DNA from: Sipunculus nudus
Taxonomy: Eukaryota; Annelida; Sipuncula; Golfingiida; Sipunculidae
NCBI GenBank assembly: GCA_026874595.1
Contig: CM049308.1
Coordinates: 41,280,527-41,344,526 of the forward strand
Reading direction: 5' to 3'
Length of the DNA stretch: 64,000 bases
The translations under genes were made by a program, and so were the position numbers. The notes beneath the pieces were generated by a model that was not told the DNA's origin, ran no database searches, and was given only the letters and a program-made list of their open reading frames with translations. Positions 18,901 through 34,400 of the stretch are shown in pieces. Every line of letters starts with the position of its first letter. The stretch's first letter is position 1.

Positions 18901-21900
18901 TTCCCAAGCAAATTTACAAGTAAGTATAAAGGGTGTGTGTCACAAGATTGTCACTGTCACAAGATTGTCACAAACATGGCATAGACTTTCCCAAGCAAAT
19001 TTACCAGCAAGCATAAAGGGAGTGTGTCACAAGATTGTCACAAACATGGCATAGAATTTCCCAAGCAAATTTACAAGTAAGTATAAAGGGTGTGTGTCAC
19101 AAGATTTTCACTGTCACAAGATTGTCACAAACATGGCATAGAATTTCCCAAGCAAATTTACAAGTAAGTATAAAGGGTGTGTGTCACAAGATTGTCACAA
19201 ACGTGGCATAGACTTTTCCAAGCAAATTTACAAGCAAGTATAAAGGGTGTGTGTCACAAGATTGTCACTGTCACAAGATTGTCACAAACATGGCATAGAC
19301 TTTCTTAAGCAATTTTACAAGCAATTATAAAGGGTGTGTGTCACAAGATTGTCACTGTCACAAGATTGTCACAAACATGGCACAGACTTTCCCATGAAAA
19401 TTTACAAGCAAGTATAAAGGGTGTGTGTCACAAGATTGTCACTGTCACAAGATTGTCACAAACATGGCATAGACTTTTCCAATCAAATATACAAGCAAGT
19501 ATAAAGGGTGTGTGTCACAAGATTGTCACTGTCACAAGATTGTCACAAACATGGCATAGACTTTCCCAAGCAAATTTAACAGCAAGCATAAAGGGAGTGT
19601 GTCACAAGATTGTCACAAAATTGTCACAAACATGGCATAGAATTTCCCAAGCAAATTTACAAGCAAGTATAAAGGGTGTGTGTCACAAGATTGTCACAAA
19701 CGTGGCATAGACTTTCCCAAGCAAATTTACAAACAAGTATAAAGGGTGTGTGTCACAAGATTGTCACTGTCACAAGATTGTCACAAACATGGCATAGACT
19801 TTCCCAAGCAAATTTACCAGCAAGCATAAAGGGAGTGTGTCACAAGATTGTCACAAACAAGGCATAGAATTTCCCAAGCAAATTTACAAGTAAGTATAAA
19901 GGGTGTGTGTCACAAAATTGTCACAAACGTGGCATAGACTTTTCCAAGCAAATTTACAAGCAAGTATAAAGGGTGTGTGTCACAAGATTGTCACTGTCAC
20001 AAGATTGTCACAAACATGTCATAGACTTTCCCAAGCAAATTTACCAGCAAGCATAAAGGGTGTGTGTCACAAGATTGTCACAAAATTGTCACAAACATGG
20101 CATAGAATTTCCCAAGCAAATTTACAAGCAAGTATAAAGGGTGTGTGTCACAAGATTGTCACTGTCACAAGATTGTCACAAACATGGCATAGACTTTCCC
20201 AAGCAAATTTACCAGCAAGCATAAACGGAGTATGTAACAAGATTGTCACAAAATTGTCACAAACATGGCACAGACTTTCCCAAGCAAATTTACAAGCAAG
20301 TATAAAGGGTGTGTGTCACAAGATTGTCACAAACGTGGCATAGACTTCCCCAAGCAAATTTACAAGCAAGTATAAAGGGTGTGTGTCACAAGATTGTCAC
20401 TGTCACAAGATTGTCACAAACATGGCATAGACTTTCCCAAGCAAATTTACCAGCAAGCATAAAGGGAGTGTGTCACAAGATTGTCACAAACATGGCATAG
20501 AATTTCCCAATCAAATTCACAAGCAAGTATAAAGGGTGTGTGTCACAAGATTTTCACTGTCACAAGATTGTCACAAACATGGCATAGACTTTCCCAATCA
20601 AATTCACAAGCAAGTATAAAGGGTGTGTGTCACAAGATTGTCACTGTCACAAGATTGTCACAAACGTGGCATAGACTTTCCCAATCAAATATACAAGCAA
20701 GTATAAAGGGTGTGTGTCACAAGATTGTCACTGTCACAAGATTGTCACAAACATGTCATAGACTTTCCCAAGCAAATTTACCAGCAAGCATAAAGGGTGT
20801 GTGTCACAAGATTGTCACAAAATTGTCACAAACATGGCATAGAATTTCCCAAGCAAATTTACAAGCAAGTATAAAGGGTGTGTGTCACAAGATTGTCACT
20901 GTCACAAGATTGTCACAAATATGGGATAGACTTTCCCAAGCAAATTTACCAGCAAGCATAAACGGAGTGTGTAACAAGATTGTCACAAAATTGTCACAAA
21001 CATGGCACAGACTTTCCCAAGCAAATTTACAAGCAAGTATAAAGGGTGTGTGTCACAAGATTGTCACAAACATGGCATAGACTTTCCCAAGCAAATTTAC
21101 CAGCAAGCATAAACGGAGTGTGTAACAAGATTGTCACAAAATTGTCACAAACATGGCATAGACTTTCCCAAGCAAATTCACAAGCAAGTATAAAGGGTGT
21201 GTGTCACAAGATTGTCACTGTCACAAGATTGTCACAAACGTGGCATAGACTTTCCCAATCAAATATACAAGCAAGTATAAAGGGTGTGTGTCACAAGATT
21301 GTCACTGTCACAAGATTGTCACAAACATGTCATAGACTTTCCCAAGCAAATTTACCAGCAAGCATAAAGGGTGTGTGTCACAAGATTGTCACAAAATTGT
21401 CACAAACATGGCATAGAATTTCCCAAGCAAATTTACCAGCAAGCATAAACGGAGTGTGTAACAAGATTGTCACAAAATTGTCACAAACATGGCATAGACT
21501 TTCCCAAGCAAATTTACTAGCAAGCATAAAGGGAGTGTGTCACAAGATTGTCACAAACATGGCATAGAATTTCCCAATCAAATTCACAAGCAAGTATAAA
21601 GGGTGTGTGTCACAAGATTGTCACTGTCACAAGATTGTCACAAACGTGGCATAGACTTTCCCAATCAAATATACAAGCAAGTATAAAGGGTGTGTGTCAC
21701 AAGATTGTCACTGTCACAAGATTGTCACAAACATGTCATAGACTTTCCCAAGCAAATTTACCAGCAAGCATAAAGGGTGTGTGTCACAAGATTTTCACAA
21801 AATTGTCACAAACATGGCATAGAATTTCCCAAGCAAATTTACAAGTAGGTATAAAGGGTGTGTGTCACAAGATTGTCACTGTCACAAGATTGTCACAAAC

Positions 21901-24873
21901 ATGGCATAGACTTTCCCAAGCAAATTTACCAGCAAGCATAAACGGAGTGTGTAACAAGATTGTCACAAAATTGTCACAAACATGGCACAGACTTTCCCAA
22001 GCAAATTTACAAGCAAGTATAAAGGGTGTGTGTCACAAGATTGTCACAAACGTGGCATAGACTTCCCCAAGCAAATTTACAAGCAAGTATAAAGGGTGTG
22101 TGTCACAAGATTGTCACTGTCACAAGATTGTCACAAACATGGCATAGACTTTCCCAAGCAAATTTACCAGAAAGCATAAAGGGAGTGTGTCACAAGATTG
22201 TCACAAACATGGCATAGAATTTCCCAATCAAATTCACAAGCAAGTATAAAGGGTGTGTGTCACAAGATTTTCACTGTCACAAGATTGTCACAAACATGGC
22301 ATAGACTTTCCTAAGCAATTTTACAAGCAATTATAAAGGGTGTGTGTCACAAGATTGTCACTGTCACTTGATTGTCACAAACATGGCATAGACTTTCCCA
22401 AGCAAATTTACCAGCAAGCATAAAGGGAGTGTGTCACAAGATTGTCACAAGATTGTCACAAACATGGCATAGAATTTCCCAATCAAATTCACAAGCAAGT
22501 ATAAAGGGTGTGTGTCACAAGATTGTCACTGTCACAAGATTGTCACAAACGTGGCATAGACTTTCCAAGCAAATTTACAAGCAAGTATAAAGGGTGTGTG
22601 TCACAAGATTGTCACTGTCACAAGATTGTCACAAACATGGCATAGACTTTCCTAAGCAAATTTTCCAGGAAGCATAGTGGGAGTGTGTCACATGATTGTC
22701 ACAAGATTGTCACAAACATGGCACAGACTTTCCCAAACAAATTTACAAGCAAGTATAAAGGGTGTGTGTCACAAGATTGTCACAAACGTGGCATAGACTT
22801 TCCCAAGCAAATTTTCAAGCAAGTATAAAGGGTGTGTGTCACAAGATTGTCACTGTCACAAGATTGTCACAAACATGGCATAGACTTTCCCAAGCAAATT
22901 TACCAGAAAGCATAGTGGGAGTGTGTCACATGATTGTCACAAGATTGTCACAAACATGGCACAGACTTTCCCAAACAAATTTCCAAGCAAGTATAAAGGG
23001 TGTGTGTCACAAGATTGTCACTGTCACAAGATTGTCACAAACATTGCACAGACTTTCCTAAGCACATTTACAAGCATGTATAAAGGGTGTGTGTCACAAG
23101 ATTGTCACTGTCACAAGATTGTCACAAACATGGCATAGACTTTCCTAAGCAATTTTACAAGCAATTATAAAGGGTGTGTGTCACAAGATTGTCACTGTCA
23201 CAAGATTGTCACAAACATGGCACAGACTTTCCCATGAAAATTTACAAGCAAGTATAAAGGGTGTGTGTCACAAGATTGTCACTGTCACAAGATTGTCACA
23301 AACATGGCATAGACTTTCCCAATCAAATATACAAGCAAGTATAAAGGGTGTGTGTCACAAGATTGTCACTGTCACAAGATTGTCACAAACATGGCATAGA
23401 CTTTCCCAAGCAAATTTACCAGCAAGCATAAAGGGAGTGTTTCACAAGATTGTCACAAAATTGTCACAAACGTGGCATAGAATTTCCCAAGCAAATTTAC
23501 AAGCAAGTATAAAGGATGTGTGTCACAAGATTGTCACAAACGTGGCATAGACTTTTCCAAGCAAATTTACAAGCAAGTATAAAGGGTGTGTGTCACAAGA
23601 TTGTCACAAACATGGCATAGAATTTCCGAAGCAAATTTACAAGCAAGTATAAAGGATGTGTGTCACAAGATTGTCACAAAATTGTCACAAACATGGCATA
23701 GAATTTCCCAAGCAAATTTACAAGGAAGTATAAAGGGTGTGTGTCACAAGATTGTCACAAAATTGTCACAAACATGGCATAGAATTTCCCAAGCAAATTT
23801 ACAAGCAAGTATAAAGGGAGTGTGTCACAAGATTGTCACAAACATGGCATAGAATTTCCCAAGAAAATTTACAAGTAAGTATAAAGGGTGTGTGTCACAA
23901 GATTGTCACAAACGTGGCATAGACTTTTCCAAGCAAATTTACAAGCAAGTATAAAGGGTGTGTGTCACAAGATTGTCACAAACATGGCATAGAATTTCCC
24001 AAGCAAATTTACAAGCAAGTATAAAGGGTGTGTGTCACAAGATTGTCACTGTCACAAGATTGTCACAAACATGGCATAGACTTTCCCAATCAAATTTACA
24101 AACAAGTATAAAGGGTGTGTGTCACAAGATTGTCACTGTCACAAGATTGTCACAAACATGGCATAGACTTTCCCAAGCAAATTTACCAGCAAGCATAAAG
24201 GGAGTGTGTCACAAGATTGTCACAAACATGGCATAGAATTTCCCAAGCAAATTTACAAGTAAGTATAAAAGGTGTGTGTCACAAGATTTTCACTGTCACA
24301 AGATTGTCACAAACATGGCATAGACTTTCCCAATCAAATTTACAAACAAGTATAAAGGGTGTGTGTCACAAGATTGTCACTGTCACAAGATTGTCACAAA
24401 CATGGCATAGACTTTCCCAAGCAAATTTACCAGCAAGCATAAAGGGAGTGTGTCACAAGATTGTCACAAACATGGCATAGAATTTCCCAAGCAAATTTAC
24501 AAGTAAGTATAAAGGGTGTGTGTCACAAGATTGTCACTGTCACAAGATTGTCACAAACATGGCATAGACTTTCCCAAGTAAATTTACCAGCAAGCATAAA
24601 GGGAGTGTGTCACAAGATTGTCACAAACATGGCATAGAATTTCCCAAGCAAATTTACAAGTAAGTATAAAGGGTGTGTGTCACAAGATTTTCACTGTCAC
24701 AAGATTGTCACAAACATGGCATAGAATTTCCCAAGCAAATTTACAAGTAAGTATAAAGGGTGTGTGTCACAAGATTGTCACAAACGTGGCATAGACTTTT
24801 CCAAGCAAATTTAGAAGCAAGTATAAAGGGTGTGTGTCACAAGATTGTCACTGTCACAAGATTGTCACAAACA
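15965..24873 (+). repeat. 5,583-bp higher-order repeat, about 1.6 copies
   Basis: The segment from 15965 to about 19290 recurs from 21548 to about 24873 at a constant offset of 5,583. Matching landmarks are 16443/22026, 17179/22762, 17593/23176, 18003/23586, 18375/23958 and 18634/24217. Shared rare variants include GGAAGCATAGTGGG, GCATGTATAAAGGG and CAAGGAAGTATAAAG. The copies carry scattered single-base differences, so this block looks older than the 2,617-bp units. The 19.3-21.5 kb part contains shorter internal duplications. Confidence 0.85.
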
Positions 24874-27800
24874 TGGCATAGACTTTCCCAAGCAAATTTA
24901 CCAGCAAGCATAAAGGGTGTGTATCACAAGATTGTCACAAAATTGTCACAAACATGGCATAGAATTTCCCAAGCAAATTTACAAGCAAGTATAAAGGGTG
25001 TGTGTCACAAGATTGTCACAAACGTGGCATAGACTTTCCCAAGCAAATTTACAAGCAAGTATAAAGGGTGTGTGTCACAAGATTGTCACTGTCACAAGAT
25101 TGTCACAAACATGGCATAGACTTTCCCAAGCAAATTTACCAGCAAGCATAAAGGGAGTGTGTCACAAGATTGTCACAAACATGGCATAGAATTTCCCAAT
25201 CAAATTCACAAGCAAGTATAAAGGGTGTGTGTCACAAGATTGTCACTGTCACAAGATTGTCACAAACGTGTCATAGACGTTCCTAAGCAATTTTACAAGC
25301 AATTATAAAGGGTGTGTGTCACAAGATTGTCACTGTCACAAGATTGTCACAAACATGGCATAGACTTTCCCAAGCAAATTTACCAGCAAGCATAAAGGGA
25401 GTGTGTCACAAGATTGTCACAAGATTGTCACAAACATGGCATAGAATTTCCCAATCAAATTCACAAGCAAGTATAAAGGGTGTGTGTCACAAGATTGTCA
25501 CTGTCACAAGATTGTCACAAACGTGGCATAGACTTTCCCAAGCAAATTTACAAGCAAGTATAAAGGGTGTGTGTCACAAGATTGTCACTGTCACAAGATT
25601 GTCACAAACATGGCATAGACTTTCCCAAGCAAATTTACCAGGAAGCATAGTGGGAGTGTGTCACATGATTGTCACAAGATTGTCACAAACATGGCACAGA
25701 CTTTCCCAAACAAATTTACAAGCAAGTATAAAGGGTGTGTGTCACAAGATTGTCACAAGATTGTCACAAACATGGCACAGACTTTCCTAAGCACATTTAC
25801 AAGCAAGTATAAAGGGTGTGTGTCACAAGATTGTCACTGTCACAAGATTGTCACAAACATGGCATAGACTTTCCTAAGCAATTTTACAAGCAATTATAAA
25901 GTGTGTGTGTCACAAGATTGTCACAAACATGGCATAGACTTTCCCAAGCAAATTTACAAGCAAGTATGAAGGGTGTGTGTCACCAGATTGTCACTGTCAC
26001 AAGATTGTCACAAACATGGCATAGACTTTCCCAAGCAAATTTACCAGCAAGCATAAAGGGAGTGTGTCACAAGATTGTCACAAACATGGCATAGAATTTC
26101 CCAATCAAATTCACAAGCAAGTATAAAGGGTGTGTGTCACAAGATTTTCACTGTCACAAGATTGTCACAAACGTGGCATAGACTTTCCCAAGCAAATTTA
26201 CAAGCAAGTATAAAGGGTGTGTGTCACAAGATTGTCACTGTCACAAGATTGTCACAAACATGGCATAGACTTTCCCAAGCAAATTTACCAGCAAGCATAG
26301 TGGGAGTGTGTCACATGATTGTCACAAGATTGTCACAAACATGGCACAGACTTTCCCAAACAAATTTACAAGCAAGTATAAAGGGTGTGTGCCACAAGAT
26401 TGTCACTGTCACAAGATTGTCACAAACATTGCACAGACTTTCCTAAGCACATTTACAAGCATGTATAAAGGGTGTGTGTCACAAGATTGTCACTGTCACA
26501 AGATTGTCACAAACATGGCATAGACTTTCCTAAGCAATTTTACAAGCAATTATAAAGGGTGTGTGTCACAAGATTGTCACTGTCAAAAGATTGTCACAAA
26601 CATGGCACAGACTTTCCCATGAAAATTTAAAAGCAAGTATAAAGGGTGTGTGTCACAAGATTGTCACTGTCACAAGATTGTCACAAACATGGCATAGACT
26701 TTCCCAATCAAATATACAAGCAAGTATAAAGGGTGTGTGTCACAAGATTGTCACTGTCACAAGATTGTCACAAACATGGCATAGACTTTCCCAAGCAAAT
26801 TTACCAGCAAGCATAAAGGGAGTGTGTCACAAGATTGTCACAAAATTGTCACAAACATGGCATAGAATTTCCCAAGCAAATTTACAAGCAAGTATAAAGG
26901 GTGTGTGTCACAAGATTGTCACAAACGTGGCATAGACTTTCCCAAGCAAATTTACAAACAAGTATAAAGGGTGTGTGTCACAAGATTGCCACTGTCACAA
27001 GATTGTCACAAACATGGCATAGACTTTCCCAAGCAAATTTACCAGCAAGCATAAAGGGAGTGTGTCACAAGATTGTCACAAACATGGCATAGACTTTTCC
27101 AAGCAAATTTACAAGCAAGTATAAAGGGTGTGTGTCACAAGATTGTCACTGTCACATGATTGTCACAAACATGGCATAGACTTTCCCAAGCAAATTTACC
27201 AGCAAGCATAAAGGGTGTGTGTCACAAGATTGTCACTGTCACAAGATTGTCACAAACATGGCATAGACTTTCCCAAGCAAATTTACCAGCAAGCATAAAG
27301 GGTGTGTGTCACAAGATTGTCACTGTCACAAGATTGTCACAAACATGGCATATACTTTCCCAAGCAAATTTACCAGCAAGCATAAAGGGTGTGTGTCACA
27401 AGATTGTCACTGTCACAAGATTGTCACAAACATGGCATAGACTTTCCCAAGCAAATTTACAAGCAAGTATAAAGGGTGTGTGTCACAAGATTGTCACTGT
27501 CACAAGATTGTCACAAACATGGCATAGACTTTCCCAAGCAAATTTACCAGCAAGCATAAAGGGAGTGTGTCACAAGATTGTCACAAACATGGCATAGAAT
27601 TTCCCAAGCAAATTTACAAGTAAGTATAAAGGGTGTGTGTCACAAGATTGTCACAAACGAGGCATAGACTTTTCCAAGCAAATTTACAAGCAAGTATAAA
27701 GGGTGTGTGTCACAAGATTGTCACAAAATTGTCACAAACATGGCATAGAATTTCCCAAGCAAATTTACAAGTAAGTATAAAGGGTGTGTGTCACAAGATT

Positions 27801-28479
27801 GTCACAAACATGGCATAGAATTTCCCAAGCAAATTTACAAGTAAGTATAAAGGGTGTGTGTCACAAGATTGTCACAAACGTGGCTTAGACTTTCCCAAGC
27901 AAATTTACAAGCAAGTATAAAGGGTGTGTGTCACAAGATTGTCACTGTCACAAGATTGTCACAAACATGGCATAGACTTTCCCAAGCAAATTTACCAGCA
28001 AGCATAAAGGGTGTGTGGCACAAGATTGTCACAAAATTGTCACAAACATGGCATAGAATTTCCCAAGCAAATTTACAAGCAAGTATAAAGGGTGTGTGTC
28101 ACAAGATTGTCACAAACGTGGCATAGACTTTCCCAAGCAAATTTACAAACAAGTATAAAGGGTGTGTGTCACAAGATTGTCACTGTCACAAGATTGTCAC
28201 AAACATGGCATAGACTTTCCCAAGCAAATTTACCAGCAAGCATAAACGGAGTGTGTCACAAGATTGTCACAAAATTGTCACAAACATGGCACAGACTTTC
28301 CCAAGCAAATTTAAAAGCAAGTATAAAGGGTGTGTGTCACAAGATTGTCACAAACGTGGCATAGACTTCCCCAAGCAAATTTACAAGCAAGTATAAAGGG
28401 TGTGTGTCACAAGATTGTCACTGTCACAAGATTTTCACAAACATGGCATAGACTTTCCCAAGCAAATTTACCAGCAAGC

Positions 28480-31400
28480 ATAAAGGGAGTGTGTCACAAG
28501 ATTGTCACAAACATGGCATAGAATTTCCCAATCAAATTCACAAGCAAGTATAAAGGGTGTGTGTCACAAGATTTTCACTGTCACAAGATAGTCACAAACG
28601 TGGCATAGACTTTCCTAAGCAATTTTACAAGCAATTATAAAGGGTGTGTGTCACAAGATTGTCACTGTCACAAGATTGTAACAAACATGGCATAGACTTT
28701 CCCAAGCAAATTTACCAGCAAGCATAAAGGGAGTGTGTCACAAGATTGTCACAAGATTGTCACAAACATGGCATAGAATTTCCCAATCAAATTCACAAGC
28801 AAGTATAAAGGGTGTGTGTCACAAGATTGTCACTGTCACAAGATTGTCACAAACGTGGCATAGACTTTCCCAAGCAAATTTACAAGCAAGTATAAAGGGT
28901 GTGTGTCACAAGATTGTCACTGTCACAAGATTGTCACAAACATGGCATAGACTTTCCCAAGCAAATTTACCAGGAAGCATAGTGGGAGTGTGTCACATGA
29001 TTGTCACAAGATTGTCACAAACATGGCACAGACTTTCCCAAACAAATTTACAAGCAAGTATAAAGGGTGTGTGTCACAAGATTGTCACAAGATTGTAACA
29101 AACATGGCACAGACATTCCTAAGCACATTTACAAGCAAGTATAAAGGGTGTGTGTCACAAGATTGTCACTGTCACAAGATTGTCACAAACATGGCATAGA
29201 CTTTCCTAAGCAATTTTACAAGCAATTATAAAGGGTGTGTGTCACAAGATTGTCACAAGATTGTCACAAACATGGCATAGACTTTCCCAAGCAAATTTAC
29301 AAGCAAGTATGAAGGGTGTGTGTCACAAGATTGTCACTGTCACAAGATTGTCACAAACATGGCATAGATTTTCCCAAGCAAATTTACCAGCAAGCATAAA
29401 GGGAGTGTGTCACAAGATTGTCACAAACATGGCATAGAATTTCCCAATCAAATTCACAAGCAAGTATAAAGGGTGTGTGTCACAAGATTTTCACTGTCAC
29501 AAGATTGTCACAAACGTGGCATAGACTTCCCCAAGCAAATTTACAAGCAAGTATAAAGGGTGTGTGTCACAAGATTGTCACTGTCACAAGATTGTCACAA
29601 ACATGGCATAGACTTTCCCAAGCAAATTTACCAGCAAGCATAGTGGGAGTGTGTCACATGATTGTCACAAGATTGTCACAAAAATGGCACAGACTTTCCC
29701 AAACAAATTTACAAGCAAGTATAAAGGGTGTGTGTCACAAGATTGTCACTGTCACAAGATTGTCACAAACATTGCACAGACTTTCCTAAGCACATTTACA
29801 AGCATGTATTAAGGGTGTGTGTCACAAGATTGTCACTGTCACAAGATTGTCACAAACATGGCATAGACTTTCCTAAGCAATTTTACAAGCAATTATAAAG
29901 GGTGTGTGTTACAAGATTGTCACTGTCAAAAGATTGTCACAAACATGGCACAGACTTTCCCATGAAAATTTACAAGCAAGTATAAAGGGTGTGTGTCACA
30001 AGATTGTCACTGTCACAAGATTGTCACAAACATGGCATAGACTTTCCCAATCAAATATACAAGCAAGTATAAAGGGTGTGTGTCACAAGATTGTCACTGT
30101 CACAAGATTGTCACAAACATGGCATAGACTTTCCCAAGCAAATTTACCAGCAAGCATAAAGGGAGTGTGTCACAAGATTGTCAAAAAATTGTCACAAACA
30201 TGGCATAGAATTTCCCAAGCAAATTTACAAGCAAGTATAAAGGGTGTGTGTCACAAGATTGTCACAAACGTGGCATAGACTTTCCCAAGCAAATTTACAA
30301 ACAAGTATAAAGGATGTGTGTCACAAGATTGCCACTGTCACAAGATTGTCACAAACATGGCATAGACTTTCCCAAGCAAATTTACCAGCAAGCATAAAGG
30401 GAGTGTGTCACAAGATTGTCACAAACATGGCATAGAATTTCCCAAGCAAATTTACAAGTAAGTATAAAGGGTGTGTGTCACAAGATTGTCACAAACGTGG
30501 CATAGACTTTTCCAAGCAAATTTACAAGCAAGTATTAAGGGTGTGTGTCACAAGATTGTCACTGTCACAAGATTGTCACAAACATGGCATAGACTTTCCC
30601 AAGCAAATTTACCAGCAAGCATAAAGGGTGTGTGTCACAAGATTGTCACAAAATTGTCACAAACATGGCATAGAATTTCCCAAGCAAATTTACAAGCAAG
30701 TATAAAGGATGTGTGTCACAAGATTGTCACAAACGTGGCATAGACTTTCCCAAGCAAATTTACAAGCAAGTATAAAGGGTGTGTGTCACAAGATTGTCAC
30801 TGTCACAAGATTGTCACAAACATGGCATAGACTTTCCCAAGCAAATTTACCAGCAAGCATAAACGGAGTGTGTCACAAGATTGTCACAAAATTGTCACAA
30901 ACATGGCACAGACTTTCCCAAGCAAATTTACAAGCAAGTATAAAGAGTGTGTGTCACAAGATTGTCACAAACGTGGCATAGACTTCCCCAAGCAAATTTA
31001 CAAGCAAGTATAAAGGGTGTGTGTCACAAGATTGTCACTGTCACAAGATTGTCACAAACATGGCATAGACTTTCCCAAGCAAATTTACCAGCAAGCATAA
31101 AGGGAGTGTGTCACAAGATTGTCACAAACATGGCATAGAATTTCCCAATCAAATTCACAAGCAAGTATAAAGGGTGTGTGTCACAAGATTTTCACTGTCA
31201 CAAGATAGTCACAAACGTGGCATAGACTTTCCTAAGCAATTTTACAAGCAATTATAAAGGGTGTGTGTCACAAGATTGTCACTGTCACAAGATTGTAACA
31301 AACATGGCATAGACTTTCCCAAGCAAATTTACCAGCAAGCATAAAGGGAGTGTGTCACAAGATTGTCACAAGATTGTCACAAACATGGCATAGAATTTCC

Positions 31401-34400
31401 CAATCAAATTCACAAGCAAGTATAAAGGGTGTGTGTCACAAGATTGTCACTGTCACAAGATTGTCACAAACGTGGCATAGACTTTCCCAAGCAAATTTAC
31501 AAGCAAGTATAAAGGGTGTGTGTCACAAGATTGTCACTGTCACAAGATTGTCACAAACATGGCATAGACTTTCCCAAGCAAATTTACCAGGAAGCATAGT
31601 GGGAGTGTGTCACATGATTGTCACAAGATTGTCACAAACATGGCACAGACTTTCCCAAACAAATTTACAAGCAAGTATAAAGGGTGTGTGTCACAAGATT
31701 GTCACAAGATTGTAACAAACATGGCACAGACATTCCTAAGCACATTTACAAGCAAGTATAAAGGGTGTGTGTCACAAGATTGTCACTGTCACAAGATTGT
31801 CACAAACATGGCATAGACTTTCCTAAGCAATTTTACAAGCAATTATAAAGGGTGTGTGTCACAAGATTGTCACAAGATTGTCACAAACATGGCATAGACT
31901 TTCCCAAGCAAATTTACAAGCAAGTATGAAGGGTGTGTGTCACAAGATTGTCACTGTCACAAGATTGTCACAAACATGGCATAGATTTTCCCAAGCAAAT
32001 TTACCAGCAAGCATAAAGGGAGTGTGTCACAAGATTGTCACAAACATGGCATAGAATTTCCCAATCAAATTCACAAGCAAGTATAAAGGGTGTGTGTCAC
32101 AAGATTTTCACTGTCACAAGATTGTCACAAACGTGGCATAGACTTCCCCAAGCAAATTTACAAGCAAGTATAAAGGGTGTGTGTCACAAGATTGTCACTG
32201 TCACAAGATTGTCACAAACATGGCATAGACTTTCCCAAGCAAATTTACCAGCAAGCATAGTGGGAGTGTGTCACATGATTGTCACAAGATTGTCACAAAA
32301 ATGGCACAGACTTTCCCAAACAAATTTACAAGCAAGTATAAAGGGTGTGTGTCACAAGATTGTCACTGTCACAAGATTGTCACAAACATTGCACAGACTT
32401 TCCTAAGCACATTTACAAGCATGTATAAAGGGTGTGTGTCACAAGATTGTCACTGTCACAAGATTGTCACAAACATGGCATAGACTTTCCTAAGCAATTT
32501 TACAAGCAATTATAAAGGGTGTGTGTTACAAGATTGTCACTGTCAAAAGATTGTCACAAACATGGCACAGACTTTCCCATGAAAATTTACAAGCAAGTAT
32601 AAAGGGTGTGTGTCACAAGATTGTCACTGTCACAAGATTGTCACAAACATGGCATAGACTTTCCCAATCAAATATACAAGCAAGTATAAAGGGTGTGTGT
32701 CACAAGATTGTCACTGTCACAAGATTGTCACAAACATGGCATAGACTTTCCCAAGCAAATTTACCAGCAAGCATAAAGGGAGTGTGTCACAAGATTGTCA
32801 AAAAATTGTCACAAACATGGCATAGAATTTCCCAAGCAAATTTACAAGCAAGTATAAAGGGTGTGTGTCACAAGATTGTCACAAACGTGGCATAGACTTT
32901 CCCAAGCAAATTTACAAACAAGTATAAAGGATGTGTGTCACAAGATTGCCACTGTCACAAGATTGTCACAAACATGGCATAGACTTTCCCAAGCAAATTT
33001 ACCAGCAAGCATAAAGGGAGTGTGTCACAAGATTGTCACAAACATGGCATAGAATTTCCCAAGCAAATTTACAAGTAAGTATAAAGGGTGTGTGTCACAA
33101 GATTGTCACAAACGTGGCATAGACTTTTCCAAGCAAATTTACAAGCAAGTATTAAGGGTGTGTGTCACAAGATTGTCACTGTCACAAGATTGTCACAAAC
33201 ATGGCATAGACTTTCCCAAGCAAATTTACCAGCAAGCATAAAGGGTGTGTGTCACAAGATTGTCACAAAATTGTCACAAACATGGCATAGAATTTCCCAA
33301 GCAAATTTACAAGCAAGTATAAAGGATGTGTGTCACAAGATTGTCACAAACGTGGCATAGACTTTCCCAAGCAAATTTACAAGCAAGTATAAAGGGTGTG
33401 TGTCACAAGATTGTCCCTGTCACAAGATTGTCACAAACATGGCATAGACTTTCCCAAGCAAATTTACCAGCAAGCATAAACGGAGTGTGTCACAAGATTG
33501 TCACAAAATTGTCACAAACATGGCACAGACTTTCCCAAGCAAATTTACAAGCAAGTATAAAGAGTGTGTGTCACAAGATTGTCACAAACGTGGCATAGAC
33601 TTCCCCAAGCAAATTTACAAGCAAGTATAAAGGGTGTGTGTCACAAGATTGTCACTGTCACAAGATTGTCACAAACATGGCATAGACTTTCCCAAGCAAA
33701 TTTACCAGCAAGCATAAAGGGAGTGTGTCACAAGATTGTCACAAACATGGCATAGAATTTCCCAATCAAATTCACAAGCAAGTATAAAGGGTGTGTGTCA
33801 CAAGATTTTCACTGTCACAAGATTGTCACAAACGTGGCATAGACTTTCCTAAACAATTTTACAAGCAATTATAAAGGGTGTGTGTCACAAGATTGTCACT
33901 GTCACAAGATTGTCACAAACATGGCATAGACTTTCCCAAGCAAATTTACCAGCAAGCATAAAGGGAGTGTGTCACAAGATTGTCACAAGATTGTCACAAA
34001 CATGGCATAGAATTTCCCAATCAAATTCACAAGCAAGTATAAAGGGTGTGTGTCACAAGATTGTCACTGTCACAAGATTGTCACAAACGTGGCATAGACT
34101 TTCCCAAGCAAATTTACAAGCAAGTATAAAGGGTGTGTGTCACAAGATTGTCACTGTCACAAGATTGTCACAAACATGGCATAGACTTTCCCAAGCAAAT
34201 TTACCAGGAAGCATAGTGGGAGTGTGTCACATGATTGTCACAAGATTGTCACAAACATGGCACAGACTTTCCCAAACAAATTTACAAGCAAGTATAAAGG
34301 GTGTGTGTCACAAGATTGTCACAAGATTGTAACAAACATGGCACAGACATTCCTAAGCACATTTACAAGCAAGTATAAAGGGTGTGTGTCACAAGATTGT